NCBI GenBank assembly: GCA_041583135.1
Contig: JBFHGJ010000006.1
Coordinates: 1-64,000 of the forward strand
From: JABSOG01 sp041583135
GTDB taxonomy: Bacteria > Pseudomonadota > Gammaproteobacteria > Enterobacterales > Alteromonadaceae
Length of the DNA stretch: 64,000 bases
Direction of reading: 5' to 3'
Shown: positions 33,501 through 39,561 of the stretch, one piece after another
Numbering within the stretch: position 1 is the stretch's first letter
How the letters are laid out: each line of letters begins with the position of its first letter
Notes under the pieces: model-generated
Seen by the model: only the letters and a program-made list of their open reading frames with translations
What the model was told of the DNA's origin: nothing
Database searches by the model: none
Position numbers and translations under genes: made by a program

Positions 33501-36500
33501 ACCATGGCGTATGCGGCGTGAAATATCGCGGCAGGACTCACCATCAGGGTTTTAGCCACTGCTCTGAGCTTAACACACAAGGGTTGCGGCAAATCGCCTC
33601 TGGCTTCAACAGCCTGACTGCCATCCCCAAGCACGTCAAACAACTCAAACGGTGCCGTAGGACGGTCAACGTCGGCCAACATGGCCGAGAAAAAGGTTTC
33701 GGCGTCAGTCTGCTTTGCGATGTAGCCAACATGAGCAATGAATTCACGATAGGGTCTTGGAGGAGTCAAGCTGTCTTGCTGACCTAACAGGCAAAGCGAC
33801 AACTCCTGCAATATGATCTCAAGGCCAACATGGTCTGAAATAATGTGATGCAACTGCAACAGCAGGTATTTGCCGCCATTTTCACGCTCAACCACATGAA
33901 CTTTCAGCAGTGCAGGCTGGGTAAGATCCATTCGCTGGCCACAACCTGAACACAAGCTTTCAAGATACGCCAGACCATCTTGTTCCGGGGACATTTCAAC
34001 ATGGGTTACGGCAACATGGGCATGGCGATAGACCACTTGTACCGGCTGTGACAAGCCTTCCCAGACAATGGCTGTACGTAAAGTATCGTGTCGTGCAACA
34101 ACCAAATTCAGCGCACCAATAAACTGGTCAACCACTTCCTGTTTATCCATGGAGAACACAGCGTTAAGAACGTAAGGGTCGGACTCTTGATTGACCAGAT
34201 GATGAAACAATATCCCTTCTTGTAACGGACCTAGGGGATAGATATCGGCAATGGCTGCAACGCCTTGCGGCACTTGCCTAACAATCTGGTCGATGTCCCT
34301 TTGCGCGATATTCAGCAGGGGCAACATTGATGGAGTGATACTGGAACATCCTTGTTCGATCAAATTTTCAACGACGTCAAAATCCGCTGTGACAAGGTGA
34401 TTCTCTGCCTGAACGGCCTCTGCCAACCCTGCCAATGATTCAGCGGCAAAGCATTGACGAACCGTCAGCTTAATACCCTGTTTTTGCAGTCGAGAGATCA
34501 GTTGAGCTATCATCAAAGAATGACCACCGAGGGCAAAGAAATTGTCGTTGACCCCCACCCTGTCCAAACCCAGTACCTGCTGCCAAGCTTCTGCCAGCCA
34601 CTGCTCAACCTCATTGCGCGGGGCAACATAGGTTTTTTGCATCAATGACATATCTGGTGCAGGTAGATTTTTCCGGTCCACTTTGCCATTACCCGTCACC
34701 GGCAATGCTGCCATCAAAACATAGGCTGCGGGGATCATGTAGTCTGCCAGACTTTGCTTCAAATGCTCATTAAGTAAGGTAATAAACAGTTGACGCTTTA
34801 GTGGTTCCACCCCTGATTCGTCGCTGAGTCCTTTGGCCACCAGATAGGCGACAAGCACCGGCTCACCTGCCTCATTGTTGCGGGCCATGACCGTCGATTC
34901 TTCGACGCCTGTCGCGTCATTTAGGGCCTGCTCTATTTCGCCCAGCTCAATCCGTTGGCCACGAATTTTGACTTGGTGATCTACCCGGCCACAGTACATC
35001 AGCTCAGGAGTCCCGTTGGATTCATTGAAGGCCCAGCGAGCCAAGTCGCCGGTGCTGTACAAGCGTTGGCGCTGCGCTGTTGACGAGGCTACAAACGGGT
35101 CGTCGATAAACTTCTGCGCCGTCATTTCGGGGCGATTCAAGTAACCACGGGCCAGACCATCACCACCGATGTATAACTCTCCCACAGTCCCTAGCGGCGC
35201 GAGCTGCTGCTGGCTATCCAAAATCAGCAAACGGGTATTTTGAATGGGTTTACCAATCGGCACGCCGGCCACCGTAACATTGGCGCAATCATGATAACTG
35301 ACATCGATGGCCGCTTCGGTCGGCCCATATAAATTATGCAGTTGGGTAGCGGACAGCTGTTGTTTGAACGCCTGCACATGACTCAGCGGCAAAGCTTCAC
35401 CGCTGCAAAAAACCTGCTTCAGACTGGTGCAGCGCTCAAATCCACCAGCTTTTAACATCACGCTGAGCATCGAAGGCACAAAGTGACATTTGGTGATCTG
35501 TTGTCGCTCAATGACCGATTGCAAATAGTGTGGGTCTTTATGACCATCCGGACGAGCCAAGACCAATTTGGCACCTGTAACCAACGGCCACACAAACTCC
35601 CACACTGAAACGTCGAAGCTGAACGGGGTCTTTTGCAGTATGGCATCACTACCTGTGGCGCCGTATTGTTTATGCATCCAGTCAATGCGGTTGTGCAGCG
35701 CCTTATGAGACACCATGACACCCTTGGGCCTACCGGTTGAACCAGAAGTGTAAATAACATAGGCCAGATTGTCAGCGACAAGGCTGTTTTGGACATGGTT
35801 GACGGCGGAATATTGCTCAAGTTGCTGCACCAAAGCTTTACAATCGAGACACACCACCGGCAAATCAGCGATGCTCGGCTGCAATGTCTCATGAGTGAGA
35901 ACCGTGGTCAATTTTGCATCTTTACTCATGTAAGCCAAGCGCTCTGGTGGCAAGTCTGGGTCCAGCGGCAAATAGGCACCACCGGCCTTAAGCACTGCCA
36001 ATATGGCAACCACCATGTCGAGTGAACGCTCAAGGCACAGGCCGACTATGGTATCCGCTGTGACTTGTCTTTGGTCTATCAAATAAGCGGCCAGTTGATT
36101 GGCGCGGCCATTGAGCTGGGCAAACGTCAACTGTTTTTGCTGCCCGTCATCATCAAATACACAAGCAATGGTATCTGGTGTGGCAGCCACCTGGGCTTCA
36201 GTCAGTCGATGAATGCAGATGGATTGGTCGTATTCGACCTTTGTATCATTGATACGATTGAGCAGGAATTGCGCTTCTTTTGGCGCCGTCAGGCGGACTT
36301 GTGCCAGTGGAAGATTCGGCTGTGCGCACAATTGTTCCAGCAAATATTCGAACCGCCCTGCCAGCCACTGAATTTCCGTCTCATTGAAATAAGCCTGATT
36401 GTAGTCCAGCTGCAATTCGATAGCTTCGCTCTCACCATCCCAGATATTCACAGCCAGCGGCGTTGGCTGATAATTGTTACTGACGTAAATCACTTCGGTG

Positions 36501-37597
36501 GGGTTGCCGGCAAAAGCGACGCCTGAGTAATCTAGCTTTAGGTAGTTGAAAACCAAATCAAATAATGGCTGCTGCGTGGTTTGAGCAAGATCACGGGTCA
36601 ATTGCCCAAGGGGATAACGTTGATGACGAAACGCGGCTTTTTGGGTGCGCTGGATTTGCTCAATCAGGTCGGTAAAATGGCACTCATCATCTATTTTCAC
36701 CAACTGCGGACTGATGCCGGTAAACACACCAATCATCGCCTTTTCTCGGTGATTACGGCGATTGTGGGCGGGCACGCCAATACATAAGGTATCTTGCCCG
36801 CAAACCTTACCGAAGTATACAGCCAACATGGCCATGAAGACCTGCGGCACACCACAACCAAGCTGAGCGGCAAATGTGGTCAGGCGGTCAAATAGTTCTC
36901 GTTTGAGTGGCTGCACATGTCTGCGGCTGGGAATAGGTTGCTGGCCGGCAAATTGACTGGCATGTAAAGGCTGCAAAGGCAACGTTGGGCGCTTATCTAA
37001 GTGATCCAGCCAATAGTCTTTGTCCGACAGAAAGCGGGCACTTTGAACATATTGCATATCGGATGCGACCCGCGCCTGCCACTCGGCGCCATCGGTGTCT
37101 TCAGGTTCAGTGGATACATCTTGTTGATAGTAGTCGGCCAATGCCTTGGCCCAGTTGACATAACCCCAACCGTCAATGACCAAGTGATGAGCATAGTGGG
37201 CGTACCAGAAACTGTCGTCACCCAATTTCAATAATCGGGCGTGGCATAACTGGCGATGCTCGAATTCAACCGGCGTATCAAGAACATCACGAAACCAGGC
37301 TTTGGCAGCGTCAGTGGGTGAATCATGATGGCTGAAATCAATGATAGGCAAGGCACTATCACGCTGCCGACTGATCGTTTGATATGGCTCACCTGCTTCG
37401 ACACCGATACGAATACCGAACACATCATGGCTCAACACCAAACGGCGGTGCGCCCGAGTCATCCTGTCAATGTCGATACCACGGCACATGATGTAGCCGC
37501 CAATATTGTAAAGTGGAGAGTCGTCCCGGTGGAGCTGGTCAAGATAGATATCTTTTTGGGACAGAGATAATGCAAACTTACTACTAGCCATAGACAT
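24560..37597 (-). CDS. Giant NRPS, system II first subunit, 4 modules with starter C domain
   Basis: 4345-aa initiating NRPS of system II. The start at 37597 is backed by GAGG (37605-37608) at good spacing. It has no N-terminal dock: residues ~5-440 are a divergent condensation domain (HHLVIDGWG ~137) placed before the first A domain. That is the position of starter C domains that N-acylate residue 1; fatty acylation is an inference. Then A1 (~612), PCP (~1026), dual C/E (FHHLVNQESD ~1132, HHIISDH ~1250), A2 (~1715), PCP (~2112), C (HHIACDGWS ~2302), A3 (~2782), PCP (~3183), dual C/E (FHHMMSNHGD ~3288, HHIISDH ~3406), A4 (~3873), PCP (GGNSLL ~4282). Codes: DVWHFSLIDK (Ser), DFWNIGMVHK (Thr), DGTKFGHVGK (Asp-like), DAFWIGGTFK (Val). 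With the two C/E domains this gives D-Ser-Thr-D-Asp-Val. The tail ends ADADEMESFQI, a likely docking peptide. Confidence 0.97.
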   Translation of the reverse strand: MSMASSKFALSLSQKDIYLDQLHRDDSPLYNIGGYIMCRGIDIDRMTRAHRRLVLSHDVFGIRIGVEAGEPYQTISRQRDSALPIIDFSHHDSPTDAAKAWFRDVLDTPVEFEHRQLCHARLLKLGDDSFWYAHYAHHLVIDGWGYVNWAKALADYYQQDVSTEPEDTDGAEWQARVASDMQYVQSARFLSDKDYWLDHLDKRPTLPLQPLHASQFAGQQPIPSRRHVQPLKRELFDRLTTFAAQLGCGVPQVFMAMLAVYFGKVCGQDTLCIGVPAHNRRNHREKAMIGVFTGISPQLVKIDDECHFTDLIEQIQRTQKAAFRHQRYPLGQLTRDLAQTTQQPLFDLVFNYLKLDYSGVAFAGNPTEVIYVSNNYQPTPLAVNIWDGESEAIELQLDYNQAYFNETEIQWLAGRFEYLLEQLCAQPNLPLAQVRLTAPKEAQFLLNRINDTKVEYDQSICIHRLTEAQVAATPDTIACVFDDDGQQKQLTFAQLNGRANQLAAYLIDQRQVTADTIVGLCLERSLDMVVAILAVLKAGGAYLPLDPDLPPERLAYMSKDAKLTTVLTHETLQPSIADLPVVCLDCKALVQQLEQYSAVNHVQNSLVADNLAYVIYTSGSTGRPKGVMVSHKALHNRIDWMHKQYGATGSDAILQKTPFSFDVSVWEFVWPLVTGAKLVLARPDGHKDPHYLQSVIERQQITKCHFVPSMLSVMLKAGGFERCTSLKQVFCSGEALPLSHVQAFKQQLSATQLHNLYGPTEAAIDVSYHDCANVTVAGVPIGKPIQNTRLLILDSQQQLAPLGTVGELYIGGDGLARGYLNRPEMTAQKFIDDPFVASSTAQRQRLYSTGDLARWAFNESNGTPELMYCGRVDHQVKIRGQRIELGEIEQALNDATGVEESTVMARNNEAGEPVLVAYLVAKGLSDESGVEPLKRQLFITLLNEHLKQSLADYMIPAAYVLMAALPVTGNGKVDRKNLPAPDMSLMQKTYVAPRNEVEQWLAEAWQQVLGLDRVGVNDNFFALGGHSLMIAQLISRLQKQGIKLTVRQCFAAESLAGLAEAVQAENHLVTADFDVVENLIEQGCSSITPSMLPLLNIAQRDIDQIVRQVPQGVAAIADIYPLGPLQEGILFHHLVNQESDPYVLNAVFSMDKQEVVDQFIGALNLVVARHDTLRTAIVWEGLSQPVQVVYRHAHVAVTHVEMSPEQDGLAYLESLCSGCGQRMDLTQPALLKVHVVERENGGKYLLLQLHHIISDHVGLEIILQELSLCLLGQQDSLTPPRPYREFIAHVGYIAKQTDAETFFSAMLADVDRPTAPFELFDVLGDGSQAVEARGDLPQPLCVKLRAVAKTLMVSPAAIFHAAYAMVVASCAANQDVVFGTVVSGRLQGAKGAENMLGVFINTLPLRVNLAGQSVLQFLSRVQEDLHALLPFEQTPLALAQQCSGLSGDSPLFTAMLNYRHSQPKALFSAHPGIDFVQSRERTNYPFALSVDDLGDAFALEAQTEATVDAQRLIDYMLQALSGVVEAIASGGQRQVSEISVLPPHEQKELLDNSTRTSAFADDGRGIHQWFEQQVAAYPDKVAVQYGAAADGQQLTYQALNQRANQLAHYLVVQGDVKPDSLVGLCFERSLDMAVAILAVLKAGGGYVPLDPVLPAARLQFMIEDAGLQSMVSTSKLAQSVLTDQHNVICLDALALESLPDDNMEIDGLTSSNLAYVIYTSGSTGKPKGVMVEHRNVTRLFQTTEAQFRFDHTDSWTLFHSFAFDFSVWEFWGALAHGGKLVMVPYWLSRDPGKFIGFLSEEQITILNQTPSAFYQLISAGACDESVDLSLRQVIFGGEALNLEALQPWVERFGDSKPQLVNMYGITETTVHVTYKRIVATDIAAGGSPIGERLADLDLLLLDQSLQLVPKGVSGEMYVGGAGVARGYLNRRELTAERFIELPGLAGQRFYRSGDLACMHADKGLVYQGRIDQQVKVRGFRIELGEIEQILCQHDAVKEAIVMAQAGPGGEQQLIGFVVADAPQLANELRQYLGQRLADYMVPSHIGVLKQLPLTGNGKIDKRALAQLQPDLPANDYVAPQNRTQQVLCQSVQAVLGLERVGITDNFFALGGHSLLATRLVTQINQALGVQLALRTLFEHPRLTELAEHLDQLRSDAVHQTIMPVRGKARLQPSFAQQRMWLLAQIDSHNSQYNVVGGLKLVGGLDRPALQSALDALVARHESLRTVFMQNEQGELEQQIVPPSSIPLPSNDLTELTESAQKTSIDHAVDEHEQKAFDLAFDTLLRASLHKIAGDEHLLIVSIHHIACDGWSLAILVKELGCLYGQFVEAGAPQLSPLTIQYADYAAWQRGWLSAQVLDEQLAYWQQQLADLPVLHSLPLDKPRPEIQSYIGGACRREIQSAVARQFNLLCQRQGATLFMGLHAAFAVLLSRHSNQADIVIGSPIANREQNEVAELIGLFANTLVLRSDVSGQPGFSQLLAQSKNTLLDAYAHQQVPFEQLVETLQPQRSLSHSPLFQVMLVLQNNAEVVAKFSGLNVAVVDIQRQLSKYDLNLEVIESESGLKLNWQYNSDLFKAATIERMAEQFEVLLGAIVAEPTRNVFELALLGTFQQNRQLLAWNDTARAFDEASCIHQLFETHAANQPQTVAVMAGGAQLSFGELNARANQLARYLRQYRDIGPDKVVGICLGRDVQMVVAMLAVVKAGGAFVPLDPDYPAVRLAYMLDDAKVDTVISIDGLVAATGIDASLAVCLDSAELITHLDALAQGNIGPQASGAKADNLAYVIYTSGSTGNPKGVMVEHRSLVNYATAIARKCEHVEQGYVNTNICFDGTATSFWVPLLMGKGIELSSSSTADSLGELIDKLNQSEQPTLFKITPAHLDALIQGNCKPKPGIRHVMFVGGETLFTRKFQALGQAFDDVAVFNHYGPSEATVGCATFAINSQQLPQGLSVPLGKPIDNTTLLVFNEHMQLCPPGVAGQLYIGGAGLARGYLHRDELTAQQFIRNPYHGEGSCERLYQTGDIVRWLEDGNLEFLGRADHQVKIRGFRIELAEIEHHVCSFGPVQDAVVIVHPHSEQLIAYLTTSDADDAQRNALLVKQLRQHLEQCLPGYMVPGAFAVMAALPLTGNGKVDRKALPEPDITLVQNVFVAPHSPLEHLLCDIWRQVLGVAQVGCNDNFFSLGGHSLLVMQVISALQKQGIGMSAKTLFANPTVARLALVLEDEGQTGDLDHQVPHNHIEPGCTRVTPAMLPLVDLEQQHIDQITTLVPGGVGNIQDIYPLGPLQEGILFHHMMSNHGDPYISPFMFAVHSGDALERFVAALQQIVDRHDVLRSAVMWQGLPVPVQVVCRKVKLDVQKVEQAPGQSAEQKLAQLCLPENQTMDLTQGGLLRVRIAEQGSDEHLVLLQLHHIISDHVGLEIIEQELNLLLQSKEAELPAPVPYRTFIAHTLHRKTQIDPETFFTEQLGDIDEPTAPFELMDVKGDGSLVVEARATVPQDTSRVLRQLAKDLEVSPAALFHAAWAMVVGACSGRDDVVFGTVMSGRLQGVSGSQSIMGVFINTLPLRVKLAGVNAIELVSQVQNSLHELLPYEQAPLSIAQGCTELAGDLPLFSAILNYRHSHVPNVTCDGQPPKEVELLSAQERTNYPFILSVDDYSDDFALDVQVDNSVDPQTVAGFVLQAIEQLVENVAAMKATPVTAMTVLSAASRKQLLDLSSSKLGGENSNKTIVELFESKAAQVPHNIAVICEGLQHDYADLNRKANQLAHYLRNDCAVLPGSTVGLCLERNTNAIIAMLAILKAGCAYVPLDAAFPAKRLAVMLDDTRPACVVMGSDFQALLVDTAIAAICLDAVDVQHGINRQSAENLPSLAGPEDVANIIYTSGSSGKPKGVMVPHRGVSSLVADNRVAALSGDTVMLQNSSISFDAATFEIWGALLNGGRLVMQPQALLDIQSLNRFIGEHGINTAWMTAGLFDQFAPVYNPLVGRLQQLIVGGDIVKTHSVAQIRISDPNLVLVNGYGPTESTTFTTCFTIPQDIGSFEHIPIGKPLHNRTVLVLNEHQQLVPKGACGELCITGAGLAKGYLNQTELSDEKFVANPFYQDGQPECYRRLYRSGDLVRWAKHHDDYQIEFMGRIDQQVKIRGFRIEPEDIENNLYAHSDVIDAVVVVRKDYSGDKHLVAYVVSHPHLLADLVASQVFVEQLKLQLSQDLPDYMVPHAFVLLEQLPLTVNGKVDYKALPAPQLEGQSGQYIAPVSPAEQALCHCWQQLFGLQQISIDDNFFALGGNSLLAMKLLVLLKSDHDIELPINMVFQMPQLQSLAAYIEVSHPAFRTDNNNELSADADEMESFQI

Positions 37598-37797
37598 GAT
37601 ACAACCTCAATCCTGTGCAAATTGTCCTGATCACTGAGCCCCAATTCGCGGGCGCCGAAATACTAACAAGAAGCCTATTTCATGTAAACTTAAAACCCGC
37701 TCGCGATTAGAAAAAATTTCAGAATAACAAAATGTTAGACAATTTTTGAACGAATCATACAGGCCTTTTTGAGGCACAGAGAAAGCCGTGAATACGG

Positions 37798-37826
37798 ATT
37801 ATATGTTAGGATAATGACAAACAGAT
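37798..37826 (-). promoter_or_regulatory. Candidate promoter for the system II NRPS operon
   Basis: Read on the minus strand there is a perfect TATAAT (37803-37798). A weak -35 hexamer ATCTGT (37826-37821) lies 17 nt upstream. Transcription from here would leave a leader of roughly 190 nt before the ATG at 37597. The poor -35 suggests activator dependence or a wrong call. Confidence 0.35.
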
Positions 37827-38045
37827 ACTCTACATTGCATACAATATATGGGTGTAAAGATGGCTAAGTTTAACGCTTCGTAAACCCGATACTATGTACA
37901 ATATACAGGCATATTCAATTGCTAGACGTCGAGCCCTCTAACGGCTCAACATTGTATTTCACTTACCCACCTTGGCGCTGATTTAAATGATTTCAATATT
38001 TGTATGTAAACATGAGTGATATTGGCTAATTTGTCACCATTACCC

Positions 38046-38073
38046 TTGCTATGCTGACAGAGCTAAGTAAAAT
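38046..38073 (+). promoter_or_regulatory. Candidate promoter for the MFS exporter
   Basis: TTGCTA (38046-38051) and TAAAAT (38068-38073) are separated by 16 nt, with 4/6 and 5/6 matches to sigma-70 consensus hexamers. They lie about 50 nt before the start codon. Inference from sequence only. Confidence 0.4.
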
Positions 38074-38124
38074 AGAGCGCTGTGATCTTTAAACCGTAAT
38101 GAAGTATTACCAAAGGACAATAGT

Positions 38125-39486
38125 ATGAGTGCTCTTGATGCTACCAGCGCACAAGATAATGATGTATCACCGCCAAATAACGCCGCTGCCGACCAAGGCG
38201 CAGCGCCTGAGTCTCCTTTTAAAAATAAATCCTACTTTGCTCATTGGCTAGGCACTTCTGTGTCGGGTCTAGGCGATTTCTTTACCCTGATTGCGATGCC
38301 GTGGCTGGTACTGTCATATACCAGCGATAAATCAGTCTTAGGTGTGGTGCTTGCACTTCAGGCCGTACCGCGAGCGGTGTTTATTTTGCTTGGCGGCGCC
38401 ATTACCGACCGTATTTCGGCAAAAACCACGTTGTTTGTCAGCTACATTTTATTTATGACGACTTTGCTGACGCTATCAGCGCTGCTACTGAGCAACGGCT
38501 TGTCTTTGTGGATGATTTACGGCTTTGCTTTGAGCCTTGGTCTTATCAGTGCCTTTTCTATGCCGGCCAGCGAATCCATTTTGCCCCAGTTAGTTGAAAA
38601 GGCGCAATTGCCCGCCGGTAACGCCGGTTTAATGGGTACCCGTCAGATCAGCAAGATCATCGCACCGGTATTGGCCGGATTGGTCATTTGGGGCGTTGCA
38701 GATCCGGCTATCAGCGACAGCGAACCAGACCGCAGCGGCCTTGCCACTGCTTTTGCCGTCAATGCCCTCACCTTTGCATTGGCGCTGATCGCGCTGTGGT
38801 TTGTTAAGCCTCGTCAGGTAGAAAAGCCACCACACACCGCGTCTATCTTCTCGTCAGTCAGCAGTGGATTCCGTTATCTGTTTGCCGACATGGGCCTGGT
38901 CACCATTATATTGTATATGTGCTGTCTGACATTCTTTGCCGTTGGGCCTTTGACGATCACCATTCCACTATTTGCCGAAGAAAGATTGCAAAACGGCGCA
39001 TTGGATTTTGGTCTTTTGTTTACTATCAACGGTATCGGTGCGCTATTTGGATACATCATAGGACCCAAGATCAAACAGCCTAAACCGGCACAACTGGGGC
39101 TGCTGGTCTTTGGCGTCGATTTGGTGGCAGGCGCGGCGGTATTTTTGTTTGGCGGCGCAAACAGCATGCTTAGCGCAGGCCCATGCCTTGCGATTATTGG
39201 TATCTGTAACAGTATTTCGATGGTTGTTGCCTTTAGTTGGATACAACAGCGTATCGCACCACAGATGATGGGCCGAGCCATGAGTTTGATGATGTTTGCA
39301 GTGATGGGATTAACGCCGATTTCAATGGCGACTACCGGTTTTTTGATTGACTTGTATTCGTTAACCTACGTGATATACGGCGCTGGTATTGCCATTATGG
39401 CCATTGGTCTTTTGGGTATGTCTATCCCCGATGTTCGCGGGTTTGCCGCCAAAGAAGCCAAAAATGCGCATTTGGTTTTGAACTAA
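38125..39486 (+). CDS. MFS transporter, EntS/MFS_3-like; probable peptide exporter
   Basis: 453-aa inner-membrane protein of the major facilitator superfamily. The start has a good AAAGGA (38112-38117). After a hydrophilic N-terminus (~35 residues) the chain is a series of about 11-12 hydrophobic segments. The motif-A loop GGAITDRISAK (~90-100) lies between the second and third segments, and a hydrophilic central loop sits around residues 195-210 and again near 230-245. The overall look is that of the enterobactin-exporter/macrolide-efflux branch (MFS_3). It is transcribed divergently from the system II NRPS genes and convergently to system I, and is the only transporter in the window. Export of one or both peptides, or self-resistance, is the natural inference. 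The sequence does not show which peptide it carries; the shared promoter region favours system II. Confidence 0.9.
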   Translation: MSALDATSAQDNDVSPPNNAAADQGAAPESPFKNKSYFAHWLGTSVSGLGDFFTLIAMPWLVLSYTSDKSVLGVVLALQAVPRAVFILLGGAITDRISAKTTLFVSYILFMTTLLTLSALLLSNGLSLWMIYGFALSLGLISAFSMPASESILPQLVEKAQLPAGNAGLMGTRQISKIIAPVLAGLVIWGVADPAISDSEPDRSGLATAFAVNALTFALALIALWFVKPRQVEKPPHTASIFSSVSSGFRYLFADMGLVTIILYMCCLTFFAVGPLTITIPLFAEERLQNGALDFGLLFTINGIGALFGYIIGPKIKQPKPAQLGLLVFGVDLVAGAAVFLFGGANSMLSAGPCLAIIGICNSISMVVAFSWIQQRIAPQMMGRAMSLMMFAVMGLTPISMATTGFLIDLYSLTYVIYGAGIAIMAIGLLGMSIPDVRGFAAKEAKNAHLVLN

Positions 39487-39504
39487 TTTTGCTCTAATGC
39501 ATTA

Positions 39505-39540
39505 AAAAGCGCCATGGGTCATACGACCCATGGCGCTTTT
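39505..39540. terminator. Bidirectional intrinsic terminator between convergent genes
   Basis: A perfect 16-bp stem (39505-39520 with 39525-39540) closes a 4-nt ATAC loop. It begins with an A run and ends with a T run, so it works as a hairpin-plus-U-tract on both strands. It sits 18 nt after the MFS stop and 21 nt from the stop of the minus-strand NRPS, and should end both transcripts. Confidence 0.93.
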
Positions 39541-39561
39541 ATTTATGCTTAACTTTACACG

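Larger units (their letters stand above)
37598..38124. promoter_or_regulatory. Divergent intergenic region between system II NRPS and MFS exporter
   Basis: This 527-bp AT-rich gap has no credible ORF and must hold the promoters for both the minus-strand NRPS operon and the plus-strand MFS gene. An ACAATATA octamer occurs twice (37841-37848 and 37898-37905). No clear Fur box, lux box or other familiar operator was seen. The length leaves room for a regulator-binding site and a long NRPS 5' leader. Confidence 0.7.

Noticed and set aside
7400..34300. Stand-alone epimerisation (E) domains
   Set aside because: The candidate regions lie directly between a PCP and the next A domain with no separate C domain, and carry an extra N-terminal FHH motif plus HHxxxDH. 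This fits dual C/E domains better.
1..37597. Calcium-dependent lipopeptide (Asp-X-Asp-Gly motif)
   Set aside because: The predicted order Asp-Val-X-Val-X-Gly does not contain the motif, and one Asp call is itself approximate.
37598..38124. Fur box or siderophore control
   Set aside because: No GATAATGATAATCATTATC-like sequence and no receptor, ferric reductase or siderophore monomer genes were seen.
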